Below are positions 26,266 through 36,148 of a stretch of DNA of 45,496 bases, one piece after another. Source of the DNA: Candidatus Omnitrophota bacterium (GTDB lineage: Bacteria > Omnitrophota > Gorgyraeia > Zapsychrales > JAHFFX01); the NCBI GenBank assembly GCA_023247725.1, contig JAHFFW010000019.1:1-45496 (forward strand), in the 5' to 3' direction. Made by a program: the position numbers and the translations under genes. Position 1 is the first letter of the stretch; each line of letters starts with the position of its first letter. The notes under the pieces were generated by a model, which was not told the origin of the DNA, made no database searches, and worked only from the letters and a program-made list of their open reading frames with translations.

Positions 26266-26709
26266 ATGGACGTCATCCTGAATCAGGACGTGGAGAAATT
26301 AGGAAAAATCGGCAGCGTTGTCAAGGTCAAGGACGGGTTCGCCCGTAACTTTCTTTTTCCCCAGAAACTTGCCTATCCTGCTACCCCTGGTAACCTCAAA
26401 AAGATTGAAATTCAAAAGGCGAAAAAAGCAGCCAGCGAGCAGAAGGCTAAACAAGCGGCCCTCGAGTTAGCCGAAAAACTGGCCAAAGTTTCCTGCACGG
26501 TCACGGTTGAGGTCAATGACCTGGAGAAGCTCTACGGATCGGTGACTGAACCGGATATTGCAAAGGCCTTGGAGTTAGAAGGCTATTCGCTCGACAAAAA
26601 GGTTATTCTCCTCGAGAAGCCCATCACGGAATTAGGCATTTTTGAAGTGGGGGTGAAACTTCATCCCGAGGTGACCACCAAGATCCGTCTATGGGTAGCC
26701 AAGAAGTAA
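26266..26709 (+). CDS. rplI: 50S ribosomal protein bL9
   Basis: MDVILNQDVEKLGKIGSVVKVKDGFARNFLFPQKLA; internal ATG with AAAGGA. Confidence 0.93.
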   Translation: MDVILNQDVEKLGKIGSVVKVKDGFARNFLFPQKLAYPATPGNLKKIEIQKAKKAASEQKAKQAALELAEKLAKVSCTVTVEVNDLEKLYGSVTEPDIAKALELEGYSLDKKVILLEKPITELGIFEVGVKLHPEVTTKIRLWVAKK

Positions 26710-28022
26710 AAATCCCGCCGCAAAACCTCGACGCGGAGAAATCTGTTCTCGGTTCCATGCTCATTGACGAGGAAGCGATCGGCTCCGCGGTCGAAATCCT
26801 CGATTCTTCCGCGTTTTATGATGAAGCCCACCGGATTATTTTCAACGCCGTCCTCGATCTTTTTAACGGCCACCACAAAGTGGACCTCATTACCTTAACC
26901 GATAAACTCAAAAGCAAAGGATTGTTGGAATCAGTGGGCGGTGTCTCCTATGTCAGCGAGATCATCAATTATGTCCCGACCTCTGCCAATGCGGAGCACT
27001 ACGCCCAGATTGTCAAAGAGAAAGGAATTCAAAGACTCCTTATCCGTAACGCGACCCAGATCGTTTCGGAGGCCTACGGCGTCAAAGACGGTGTGGCCCA
27101 GCTCGTCGACAAGGCCGAAAAACTGATCTTCGAGGTCGCGGATCTCAAACAAAACCGCAAGGCGATCCACATCAAAGAGTTGATCAAGGAAAGCATTGAA
27201 CGGATTGACTTTCTTTATCAAAAGAAAGAATACATAACGGGGATTGCGACAGGTTTTAAAAAATTCGATGAGATGACCTCGGGCTTGCAGGCTGCGGATT
27301 TGGTCATCGTCGCGGGCAGGCCTTCGATGGGAAAAAGCGCCTTAGCCAGCAGCATGGCGGAATATGCGGCCTTGGAAAAAAAGTTACCGGTTGCCTTCTT
27401 TAGCCTGGAGATGTCCAAAGAACAATTGGTCCAGCGAATGCTTTGTTCGCACGCCCGGGTGGATGCCCATAAAGTCCGATCTGGATTTCTCGCTCCTTCC
27501 GATTGGCCAAAATTGACGGCGGCTGCAGGAAAACTTTCGAACGCGCTCATTTTTATCGACGACACACCGGCCATCTCCGCCTTGGAATTAAGAGCTAAGG
27601 CCAGAAGACTCAAGGCGAATCACGGGGTTCAGCTCATTGTCCTGGATTATCTGCAGCTGATGCGCAGCTCGGAACGCACCGAGAGCCGGCAGCAGGAAAT
27701 CTCGGAAATTTCCCGTTCCATCAAAGCCCTGGCCCGCGAATTGAATATCCCCATCATTGCAATCAGCCAGCTGTCCCGTGCCGTGGAAAGCCGTCAGGAC
27801 CATCGGCCGCAATTGTCCGACTTGCGCGAGTCGGGAGCCATCGAACAGGATGCGGATGTGGTCATCTTGCTCATGCGCGAGGAATATTACAATCCGACGG
27901 AAGAAAACCGGGGTTTGGCGGATGTCATCATTGCCAAGCAACGTAACGGACCGGTGGGCTCCCTTAAACTCACGTTCATCAAAGAGTACGTGCGATTCGA
28001 AAATCTTGCACGCGAAGATTGA
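26691..28022 (+). CDS. dnaB: Replicative DNA helicase DnaB
   Basis: PPQNLDAEKSVLGSML, GRPSMGKSALA, VLDYLQLM, SQLSRAVE. Confidence 0.94.
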   Translation: MGSQEVKIPPQNLDAEKSVLGSMLIDEEAIGSAVEILDSSAFYDEAHRIIFNAVLDLFNGHHKVDLITLTDKLKSKGLLESVGGVSYVSEIINYVPTSANAEHYAQIVKEKGIQRLLIRNATQIVSEAYGVKDGVAQLVDKAEKLIFEVADLKQNRKAIHIKELIKESIERIDFLYQKKEYITGIATGFKKFDEMTSGLQAADLVIVAGRPSMGKSALASSMAEYAALEKKLPVAFFSLEMSKEQLVQRMLCSHARVDAHKVRSGFLAPSDWPKLTAAAGKLSNALIFIDDTPAISALELRAKARRLKANHGVQLIVLDYLQLMRSSERTESRQQEISEISRSIKALARELNIPIIAISQLSRAVESRQDHRPQLSDLRESGAIEQDADVVILLMREEYYNPTEENRGLADVIIAKQRNGPVGSLKLTFIKEYVRFENLARED

Positions 28023-28047
28023 CACGACATACCCTTAATTTTATAAT
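28019..28047 (+). promoter_or_regulatory. Perfect-consensus sigma70 promoter TTGACA-17-TATAAT overlapping dnaB stop, directly before bamA ATG
   Basis: TTGACA 28019-28024, TATAAT 28042-28047, bamA ATG at 28054. Confidence 0.75.
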
Positions 28048-28053
28048 CAGCTC

Positions 28054-30552
28054 ATGCCAAAACAATTGATCGTCGCTTTTTTGCTCGGGGGGCTTTTTGT
28101 CGGCACTCCATGGCGCAGCGAAGCACAACCCCAGACCGAGCAACCCCGCTCCTTCGAAGATCAAGAACCCTCGTCGGATGTCGCGAACCCTCCTCCCGAA
28201 TATGAGGCCGAAGCCGTTCATGTCAACGCCGAAAAAGTCGAGCCAAAAGCGATTGAATCGCAAATACCTCCGGCTAAAAGTCCAACACTGAAACCGCCCG
28301 AAAAAACCTCTGAGCCAGCGACCATGACTCAGGAATCCAAACTGGTCAAGTCCATTGAGGTTAAAGGCAACAAGACGATCGGGATTGCCACCATCCTCTC
28401 CAAAATAAAGATCCGCGTGGGTGACGAGTATGTGCAGAATATCATTAGCGATGATTTAAAGCGCCTTTATAACACCGGATATTTTTCCGACGTGAGCATT
28501 GACCGTAAGGAATTCGAAGGCGGGTTTAAGGTGATCATTTATTTGACCGAAAAACCCATTGTGGAAAAGATTTCCTTTTCTAAACTCCGGCATTATTCGT
28601 CCAGGGCCCTGTTGAATAAGATGAAAACGAAGGAAGGAAAATTCCTCGATAATAAAATTCTGAAAGATGATACAAAGACGATAGAAGAGCTTTATGCCAA
28701 GAAAGGATTGACGCAAGCCCAGGTCAAGGTCGAAACCTCTCTCGAAGAAGAAACCAATAAGGCCAAATTGCATTTTGTCATTAATGAAGGCTATCGGGTC
28801 CAGATCAAGCGCATCGAGATTCACGGCAATAAAACCTTTGTGGATAAAAGAATCCTCAAAACCATTAAAACTCGGGCTAACTCATTTTTCACCTCCGGTT
28901 TCCTCAAAGGAGATCTTCTTCAGGAAGACATGGAGCGCATTGAATCTTTTTATGAGAAGGAAGGATTTATTGATGTGAAGGCCACTTATGAGATCAAAGA
29001 GTTGGGAAAGGGAAAGATCGCGGTCATTATCAATATTGAGGAAGGCAGTCGTTACTATGTGGGAAATCTCGCCGTCTCAGGGAATAAAATCGCTACCGAA
29101 GATGAAATTTTAGGAGCCATGAAAGAAATCAAGGTCGGACGGGTTTTTTCCCGCGAGAAGCTGGATGTCGATCTGCAGGAAATCCGCACCCTTTATTTTG
29201 ACAAGGGTTATATTTTCGCTGATGTGAAAGAGTCATCGTCTTTAAGTCCGCAAACCGGCAAGGTCGATATTGGCCTCAATATCGACGAGGGCCAGCTCGC
29301 CTATGTGAATAAGGTCAAGATCCAAGGCAATACCCGGACCCGGGATATTGTCATTCGCCGCGAGATCCGCTTGTTGCCGGGCGACCGTTTTGATGGAGCC
29401 AAATTGCGCCGCAGCAAAGAGCGCCTGAAAAACCTCGGTTATTTCGAAGATGTCAATTATGATATTGAAGACACCACCCAGCCGAATAAAAAGGATTTGG
29501 TCGTTCAGGTCAAGGAAGCGAAGACCGGCACCCTGAGTTTTGGCGGCGGATATTCCACCATTGACCAATTGATTGGTTTTGTCGAGATTGAACAGAAAAA
29601 TTTTGATTTTACCAACTGGCCGACCTTCACGGGCGGTGGACAAAATCTCTTGCTGCGGGCGGAAACGGGGTCTTTCCGAAATAACATGCGGCTGAGTTTT
29701 ACTGAGCCTTGGGTTTTTGATTATCCGGTGTCCGGCGGTTTTGATGCTTATCGAACCGAGCGTAATCGGGAACGGGATGTCGGTTACGGTTATGATGAAA
29801 CCCGTACCGGGGGCGATATCCGTTTTGGTAAAGATTTAACGGAATACATAAAGGCCGGTACCTCCTATAAGCGAGAGGTCGTCAAGATCGATAATCTTGA
29901 TACGGGGGCTACGGCTGATCTGCAAAAAGAAGTGGGAACCAACACGGTCAGTTCCTTTGGTTTTAATGTCAATCGCGATACACGGGATAGTGAATACAAT
30001 CCTTCCAAAGGATTATATTTGGGGGCGTCCACCGATTTGGCCGGAAAATTTTTTGGTGGAGACAAAGAGTTCTATCGCCTTCAGAATAATGCGAGCTACG
30101 ATATCCCTCTGGCATGGGATTCGGTTTTGGAACTTCGCGGCCGCGTTGGGATCGTGGAGGCCTATGGAGATTCGGATGCCGTTCCAATTTTCGAACGGTT
30201 TTTTGTCGGCGGGGCTCGGACGATCCGCGGGTACAACGAACGGCGGGTAGGTCCCATTGATCCGGTAACCGAAGATCCGATCGGCGGCGAATCCATGTTG
30301 GTGGGAAATCTTGAATACACCATTCCTTTGATCGAATTTATTAAACTCGCTGCATTTTTTGATACCGGCAATGTTTGGTCGAAGGTCAGAGATTTGGGTA
30401 CGGACGAATTCAAATCAGGGGCCGGGTTGGGACTCAGAGTCAAAACGCCGATCGGTCCCATCAATCTGGATTATGGCTATCCTCTCAATGATGAACCCGG
30501 AGAGGAAGAGCGCTCCGGAAAATTTTATTTCAGTGTGAGTCGTGGGTTTTAG
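28054..30552 (+). CDS. bamA: Outer membrane protein assembly factor BamA (Omp85)
   Basis: 832 aa; signal peptide, multiple POTRA repeats, VRGY-like TIRGYNERRVGP, C-terminal FYFSVSRGF. Confidence 0.93.
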   Translation: MPKQLIVAFLLGGLFVGTPWRSEAQPQTEQPRSFEDQEPSSDVANPPPEYEAEAVHVNAEKVEPKAIESQIPPAKSPTLKPPEKTSEPATMTQESKLVKSIEVKGNKTIGIATILSKIKIRVGDEYVQNIISDDLKRLYNTGYFSDVSIDRKEFEGGFKVIIYLTEKPIVEKISFSKLRHYSSRALLNKMKTKEGKFLDNKILKDDTKTIEELYAKKGLTQAQVKVETSLEEETNKAKLHFVINEGYRVQIKRIEIHGNKTFVDKRILKTIKTRANSFFTSGFLKGDLLQEDMERIESFYEKEGFIDVKATYEIKELGKGKIAVIINIEEGSRYYVGNLAVSGNKIATEDEILGAMKEIKVGRVFSREKLDVDLQEIRTLYFDKGYIFADVKESSSLSPQTGKVDIGLNIDEGQLAYVNKVKIQGNTRTRDIVIRREIRLLPGDRFDGAKLRRSKERLKNLGYFEDVNYDIEDTTQPNKKDLVVQVKEAKTGTLSFGGGYSTIDQLIGFVEIEQKNFDFTNWPTFTGGGQNLLLRAETGSFRNNMRLSFTEPWVFDYPVSGGFDAYRTERNRERDVGYGYDETRTGGDIRFGKDLTEYIKAGTSYKREVVKIDNLDTGATADLQKEVGTNTVSSFGFNVNRDTRDSEYNPSKGLYLGASTDLAGKFFGGDKEFYRLQNNASYDIPLAWDSVLELRGRVGIVEAYGDSDAVPIFERFFVGGARTIRGYNERRVGPIDPVTEDPIGGESMLVGNLEYTIPLIEFIKLAAFFDTGNVWSKVRDLGTDEFKSGAGLGLRVKTPIGPINLDYGYPLNDEPGEEERSGKFYFSVSRGF

Positions 30553-30596
30553 GATCGTCGTCATCGATGTTTCATTCAACTAAGGGTCGGGGGATT

Positions 30597-30680
30597 TTGA
30601 GGTTATTAAGGTTGTAAAGGTTCACAAGGTTATAAAGATTCTGGCAACCTTTGTAACCTCCACAACCTTACTAACCTCAA
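30597..30680. repeat. Imperfect inverted repeat (36-nt arms) of AGGTTNTAA units
   Basis: TTGAGGTTATTAAGGTTGTAAAGGTTCACAAGGTTA / CAACCTTTGTAACCTCCACAACCTTACTAACCTCAA. Confidence 0.88.
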
Positions 30681-30714
30681 TATTACACGACTCGTCATAA
30701 CGAGGAGGAGTTTC

Positions 30715-31224
30715 GTGAAAAGTCTCAAGGCATTTTTCATCGTCAGCATGTTGTCTTGCTTTTTGGCTATTCCGGTCCACGCCCAATCCGACATGAAAAT
30801 CGGATACGTGGATCTTGGCCGAATCTTTGATGAATATAACAGAACCAAGGATTACGACGCTGTTCTTGAGGAAAAACACAACAAATATACCCAAGAGCGC
30901 GATAGCCGTTTGCAGAAAATCAAGGATGCGCAAAGTAAACTGTCTTTGTTGAAGGAGACGGAAAAGGCCAAGCTTCAGGAAGACATGGAAAAACAGCGTC
31001 AGGAACTCATGGAATATGATCGTCAGCAGCAGACCGAATTGCGCAAACAGCGTGATGAGAAGATCAGGGAAATCCTTCTGGAAATTGAAAAGGTGACGAA
31101 GGATTTTGCCGAGAAGGAAAAATACACCTTTATTCTTAATGACCGGGTCCTGTTATACAGCAGCCCGGATCTGAATTTAACCGAAAAAATACTCAAGATC
31201 CTCAACGACAGTTATAAAAAATAG
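30715..31224 (+). CDS. skp: OmpH/Skp-family periplasmic chaperone
   Basis: 169 aa; signal sequence, [20 protein letters not shown], coiled-coil, [29 protein letters not shown]. Confidence 0.88.
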   Translation: MKSLKAFFIVSMLSCFLAIPVHAQSDMKIGYVDLGRIFDEYNRTKDYDAVLEEKHNKYTQERDSRLQKIKDAQSKLSLLKETEKAKLQEDMEKQRQELMEYDRQQQTELRKQRDEKIREILLEIEKVTKDFAEKEKYTFILNDRVLLYSSPDLNLTEKILKILNDSYKK

Positions 31225-31244
31225 CTCAAGCGGGAAAAAGGAGT

Positions 31245-32330
31245 ATGCGTAAAACCCTAGCCGAGATTGCCAGTTTCATCAATGGCGAGTTGGTCGGCGA
31301 AGAGGGGTTGGTCATAACCGGCTTATCGGGAATCAAAGAGGGCGTAGCCGGCGATTTGACATATGTGGAACACGGCAAATTTCTGCCTCTGGCCGAACAC
31401 ACTCAGGCCTCCGCCATCATCACTCCCCGCGACGTCAGCATTCAAGGCAAATCCATTATCCGCACGGACTATCCGACGGCGGCCTTCAACAAAATTGCCG
31501 AGCTTTTTGTGAAGGAGGCAGTCCAGCATTTTTCCGGCATTCATCCCACGGCGCAAATCGCGGCGGATGTCAAGCTGGGAAAAAATGTGGCGGTGGGGCC
31601 TTTTGTTGTCATTGAATCGGGGACCCGGGTGGGTGAGGGGACCATCATTTATGCCGGCAGTACCATTGGCCAAAATTCTTGGATTGGGCAATATTGTCTG
31701 ATCTATCCCCGTGTCACGATCAGGGAAAGAATTACCGTCGGCAATCGGGTCATCATTCATCCGGGGGCGGTGATTGGCGCGGACGGATTTGGTTACAACA
31801 CGGAAAACGGCATTCACCACAAAGTTCCCCAGATGGGAACCGTTGAGATTGGCGACGACGTGGAGATCGGCGCCAATACCACCATCGATCGCGCCCGCTT
31901 GAATAAAACACTCATTGGCGCCGGTACCAAGATTGACAACCTCGTCCATATCGCCCACAATGTGGTCATTGGCGAACATTCCATCATCGTGGCCCAGGTT
32001 GGGATTGCCGGCAGTGTGACGGTTGGTCGTAAGGCGTCATTCGGGGGACAGGCGGGGGTGGCGGGCCATCTGACCATCGGAGAAGAAGCGGTCATCACTG
32101 CCCAGGCCGGGGTCACCCGATCGGTGCCGGCTCATACCACCGTTTCCGGTTATCCGGCCAGACCCCACGAGCAGGCCAAAAAAATTCATGCCCATATACA
32201 ACGGCTGCCCCAGTTGGTGCGGACAGTTGAGGAATTAAAACAAAAATTGATTCCATCAAGGAAAAGCCAATCCGCATCATCAGTTAAAAAAAATCAAAAG
32301 CGCAATGTTCGAAAAACAAAAAACCATTAA
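31245..32330 (+). CDS. lpxD: UDP-3-O-(3-hydroxyacyl)glucosamine N-acyltransferase
   Basis: 361 aa; [28 protein letters not shown], hexapeptide repeats, [22 protein letters not shown]. Confidence 0.93.
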   Translation: MRKTLAEIASFINGELVGEEGLVITGLSGIKEGVAGDLTYVEHGKFLPLAEHTQASAIITPRDVSIQGKSIIRTDYPTAAFNKIAELFVKEAVQHFSGIHPTAQIAADVKLGKNVAVGPFVVIESGTRVGEGTIIYAGSTIGQNSWIGQYCLIYPRVTIRERITVGNRVIIHPGAVIGADGFGYNTENGIHHKVPQMGTVEIGDDVEIGANTTIDRARLNKTLIGAGTKIDNLVHIAHNVVIGEHSIIVAQVGIAGSVTVGRKASFGGQAGVAGHLTIGEEAVITAQAGVTRSVPAHTTVSGYPARPHEQAKKIHAHIQRLPQLVRTVEELKQKLIPSRKSQSASSVKKNQKRNVRKTKNH

Positions 32331-33645
32331 ACAAGCGGCGACGCTCTCCGGTATTGGATTGCACACCGGGCACCCGGTGCAGGTGACCTTCCAGCCCGCG
32401 CCCCAAAACAGCGGAATCATTTTTCATCGCATGGATCTACCTGGCTTAAACGGTCAGGCCCATTTTCCGGCGGAAATCTCGAGTGTTATGATCGACACAC
32501 GCATCCCGCGGTGCACGACGATCGGCAAAGGCGAGACGGTCATTCATACCGTTGAACATTTGATGAGTGTGTTATGCGGATTGGGAATTGATAATTTGAA
32601 CGTGGAGTTAAATAGCAATGAATTGCCGGGATTGGATGGCAGCGGCCAAGGTTTTTTATCGGCGTTACTCTGTGCTGGTCTTGTTGAACAGGAATCTCCT
32701 AAAAATTATTTTTCCGTTCAAGAAACCGTCGGTGTGGAATTGGGCGGGTCATCGATCTTCATTATCCCGGCACCGGATTTTAGAATCTCTTACACGCTGG
32801 ATTATCCGCATCCCTTGTTGGCCTCACAATTTTTTTCGGCTAAGATCGACGAATCGACATTCGCGCGTGAAATAGCGCCTTGCCGGACGTTCTGTTTGGA
32901 AAAAGAGGCAGAAGAGCTCAAGCGTCTTGGCATCGGCAAGGGCGCCAATTATGACAACACACTGGTCGTGGGTGATGAAGGCATTATGCATAACCACCTG
33001 AGATTTTCCGACGAGTTTGCCCGGCACAAGGTGCTCGACCTCATTGGGGATTTGTATCTGTTGGGGATGCCGATCCGCGGCCATGTCTATGCCGTCAAAA
33101 GCGGACATACGCTGAACGTGGCCTTATTGAAGAAAATTCACCAGCAGAAGGTCAAATTAGAACACAAGCCTTACGTCCCATCGTATCCTCCCGCGGGGCA
33201 AAGGCAGTTTGACATAGCGCAGATCATGAATATTTTACCGCACCGTTATCCCTTTTTGTTGGTCGATCGCGTGATCGAGGTGGAGCGCGGCAAAAAGGCG
33301 ATCGGAATTAAGAATGTCACGATCAACGACAATTTTTTTCAAGGACATTTTCCTTCTCGACCCATTATGCCCGGTGTTTTGATGATCGAAGCCATGGCGC
33401 AGACGGCTGGGGTGACGTTCCTCACCAACGAACAGCATCACGGCAAAGTGGCTTTCTTCATGGCCGTCGATAAAGTGAAATTCCGGCGCGTGGTTGTCCC
33501 CGGAGACCAGTTGTTTCTGGAGGTGGAGGTCATTCGCGATCGGGCCAAAACGGCTCAGATTAGGGCGATTGCAAAGGTCGGTGAGGAAATCGCTGCCGAG
33601 GCAGAAATGATGTTTTCCTTTACAGAGGCCTCCTATTTGGACTAG
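32305..33645 (+). CDS. lpxC: Bifunctional LpxC deacetylase / FabZ dehydratase fusion
   Basis: Lpx[43 protein letters not shown]-like HTLNVALL; Fab[40 protein letters not shown]. Confidence 0.93.
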   Translation: MFEKQKTIKQAATLSGIGLHTGHPVQVTFQPAPQNSGIIFHRMDLPGLNGQAHFPAEISSVMIDTRIPRCTTIGKGETVIHTVEHLMSVLCGLGIDNLNVELNSNELPGLDGSGQGFLSALLCAGLVEQESPKNYFSVQETVGVELGGSSIFIIPAPDFRISYTLDYPHPLLASQFFSAKIDESTFAREIAPCRTFCLEKEAEELKRLGIGKGANYDNTLVVGDEGIMHNHLRFSDEFARHKVLDLIGDLYLLGMPIRGHVYAVKSGHTLNVALLKKIHQQKVKLEHKPYVPSYPPAGQRQFDIAQIMNILPHRYPFLLVDRVIEVERGKKAIGIKNVTINDNFFQGHFPSRPIMPGVLMIEAMAQTAGVTFLTNEQHHGKVAFFMAVDKVKFRRVVVPGDQLFLEVEVIRDRAKTAQIRAIAKVGEEIAAEAEMMFSFTEASYLD

Positions 33646-33663
33646 AATGTTGAGCAAACCTTT

Positions 33664-34497
33664 ATGAAAAAAAGCGAACTCAATGCTGAGATGAAAAGCG
33701 AAAATCCGGAAACCCAAATGGTGGCCATCCATAAGACTGCGATGGTGCATCCCGAATCTCGTCTGGGCCACGGTGTTGTGGTCGGGCCGTATTCCATTAT
33801 AGAAAAAAACGTCACGATTGGCGACAATTGCCAAATCGGAAATTTTTGCGTCATTCAGGGAAACACGACGATCGGTAAGGATTGTCAATTTTTCACCGGG
33901 GCCGTCATCGGCAGTACTCCGCAAGACAAAAAATTTGATGGCAATGGGCAGGTCTATTTATTCATTGGCGATGCAAACATTTTCCGTGAATATGTGACGG
34001 TCAATCCCGGAACGCCCGAAGGAGGAGGCAAAACCACGATCGGCAATGACAATCTTTTGATGGCATATTCTCACGTGGCGCACGACTGCGTCATTGGCAA
34101 TCACTGCATTATGGCCAATAACGCCACTTTGGCGGGCCACGTCACCTTGGAGGATATGGCCGTCGTCGGGGGACTGACAGCCGTTCATCAATTTGTCCGA
34201 TTGGGAAGACTCTCGATCGTGGGCGGATGCTCCAAGGTGGTCCAGGACATTCCACCGTTTTCGATGTGCGATGGCCATCCGGCCAAGGTTTATAGCCTTA
34301 ATTCCGTTGGTTTGAAACGAGCGAAAATCCCTTCCGAAAAGATCAAGATTTTGCGCAAAGCCTTTAAGATCCTCTTCCACAGCGGCCTATCCAAAACGCA
34401 CGCTCTGGAACAAATTGAAAAAGAAATTCCTTCCTGCCCAGAAATCGAGCATTTGTTATTTTTTACCAAGACTTCGAAGCGAGGATTGTGTAGTTAA
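33664..34497 (+). CDS. lpxA: Acyl-ACP--UDP-N-acetylglucosamine O-acyltransferase
   Basis: IHKTAMVHPESRLGHGVVVGPYSIIEKNVTIGD, AYSHVAHDCVIGNHCIMANNATLAGHV, VGGLTAVHQFVRLG. Confidence 0.93.
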   Translation: MKKSELNAEMKSENPETQMVAIHKTAMVHPESRLGHGVVVGPYSIIEKNVTIGDNCQIGNFCVIQGNTTIGKDCQFFTGAVIGSTPQDKKFDGNGQVYLFIGDANIFREYVTVNPGTPEGGGKTTIGNDNLLMAYSHVAHDCVIGNHCIMANNATLAGHVTLEDMAVVGGLTAVHQFVRLGRLSIVGGCSKVVQDIPPFSMCDGHPAKVYSLNSVGLKRAKIPSEKIKILRKAFKILFHSGLSKTHALEQIEKEIPSCPEIEHLLFFTKTSKRGLCS

Positions 34498-34517
34498 TTT
34501 TAGCTATACGCTAAAAT
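34497..34517. repeat. 8-bp perfect inverted repeat ATTTTAGC-TATAC-GCTAAAAT at the lpxI start
   Basis: Arms 34497-34504 and 34510-34517; ATG at 34519. Confidence 0.7.
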
Positions 34518-34518
34518 C

Positions 34519-35328
34519 ATGTCTTCCCCAACCCTCGGCCTTATCGCCGGCAACGGCCAATTCCCCATTCTTTTCGCCCGTCGGGCGAAAACCCAGAATT
34601 ATCGGGTGATCGCCGCCGCCATCCGCGGCGATACATTTTGGGGATTGAAATTTTTTGTTGATGATTTAGTTTGGATCAGTCCCGGTGAGCTAAGAAGGAT
34701 GTTTGAATTCTTTAAAACTCGGGATGTGCGTCAGATCATCATGGCCGGCCAAGTTCACCCCAAAAATTTATTTGATGAAAAAATACATCTGGACCAGGAA
34801 TTCCAGAAACTTTTTGCAGCCATGCAAGATCGAAAGGCCGATACGATTTTCGGGGCGGTTGCGGAAAAATTGGCGGCCGAAGGAATGGAGTTGATTGATT
34901 CAACCTTTCTTTTGAAAGATTATTTGGCTCCCAAAGGGACGCTGACGCACCGCGTTCCCACTCTGAACGAATTGGCCGATATTGAATTCGGTTTTCAAAT
35001 TGCTAAATCCATGGGAGGTTTGGATGTTGGCCAAACCGTGGTTGTCAAGGACAAAGCCATTGTTGCCGTCGAGGCCATGGAAGGAACCGATGAAACTATT
35101 GCCCGCGGCGGCCGCATAGCGAAACAAGGAGCGGTCGTCATTAAAACCGCCAAACCTCAACAGGACTATCGTTTTGATATCCCTGTCATTGGAACGAAGA
35201 CGATCACAACCATGAGGAAAGCAAACGCCAGTTGCCTCGCCATCGAGGCCGGAAAAACCTTAATCCTTGACCGGGAAACATCCGTGCGATTGGCGAACAA
35301 AGCCGGGATTTGTATTGTGGCGGCCTAA
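34519..35328 (+). CDS. lpxI: UDP-2,3-diacylglucosamine diphosphatase LpxI (DUF1009)
   Basis: GLIAGNGQFPILFARRAK, GQVHPKNLFDE, TVVVKDKAIVAVEAMEGTDETIARGG. Confidence 0.92.
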   Translation: MSSPTLGLIAGNGQFPILFARRAKTQNYRVIAAAIRGDTFWGLKFFVDDLVWISPGELRRMFEFFKTRDVRQIIMAGQVHPKNLFDEKIHLDQEFQKLFAAMQDRKADTIFGAVAEKLAAEGMELIDSTFLLKDYLAPKGTLTHRVPTLNELADIEFGFQIAKSMGGLDVGQTVVVKDKAIVAVEAMEGTDETIARGGRIAKQGAVVIKTAKPQQDYRFDIPVIGTKTITTMRKANASCLAIEAGKTLILDRETSVRLANKAGICIVAA

Positions 35329-35338
35329 AGTTTATTCG

Positions 35339-35671
35339 ATGAAAAAAACGAGATTCAAGATTCAGTGCCCCCATTGCGATTTTTTGGCGCCGGTCATTTT
35401 GGAAACCCATGCGGGTGTGGCTGAACATGAGTTTGCCGCAGAAGATTCTCGGGTCGATCATGCGACGGGTTTTGGCCATTATATTTATCGATGCCCAAAC
35501 TGCCGTCAGCCCTTTATCTTGGAAGACAACCAGGAATATGTGATTGAAGACAAGGCTTTAAAGGCCAAAATCCTGCAGAGTATTGAATATGCCAAGAATT
35601 GGCCATCGAAAGATTTGGTCGTCATCGTGAATATTTATGAATTGGCAAGAGAAAATGATTGTAAAAAGTGA
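35339..35671 (+). CDS. Zinc-ribbon-containing hypothetical protein
   Basis: CPHC...CPNC pair; ATG at 35339 preferred over ORF-track start 35267. Confidence 0.6.
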   Translation: MKKTRFKIQCPHCDFLAPVILETHAGVAEHEFAAEDSRVDHATGFGHYIYRCPNCRQPFILEDNQEYVIEDKALKAKILQSIEYAKNWPSKDLVVIVNIYELARENDCKK

Positions 35672-35700
35672 AAAAAGAATTCAGGGAAAGGAGGTGGGTT

Positions 35701-36117
35701 ATGATTAAAGCTGAGCTCGACCATCAGCTGGTCGTTAGCGTCCAGGACCGCGTGGGAACCTTGGCCGAGGTCACGCAAGTGATCTCCTCTTCGGGAATCA
35801 ATTTAGTCGCAATCTGCGCTTATGCCGTCGACAACAAGGGGCATATCATGTTTGTGTCCGAAGATAACCAGAAGGCCCGGCAACTCTTGGCCAAACGGGG
35901 ATATGATCTGCGGGAAGAAGAAGTGGTGCTTTTGACCCTCGACAATAAGCCAGGCACCCTTCAGGCCCTGGCCGCCCAAATCGCTGACGCCGGCATTGAC
36001 ATCACCCTCATTTATGGAAGCGTGGCTAAAGGCGAGAAAGTCAGCCGGATCGTGCTTATTTCGGAAGATAATCGGGCGGTTTTGACTGCGATCAAATTCA
36101 GGAAGAATGCACGATAG
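35701..36117 (+). CDS. Tandem ACT-domain protein
   Basis: VSVQDRVGTLAEVTQVISSSGINLVAI and LTLDNKPGTLQALAAQIADAGIDITLIYG. Confidence 0.8.
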   Translation: MIKAELDHQLVVSVQDRVGTLAEVTQVISSSGINLVAICAYAVDNKGHIMFVSEDNQKARQLLAKRGYDLREEEVVLLTLDNKPGTLQALAAQIADAGIDITLIYGSVAKGEKVSRIVLISEDNRAVLTAIKFRKNAR

Positions 36118-36148
36118 GCCTTACCGATTTCTCGCGAATCGAATTTTC

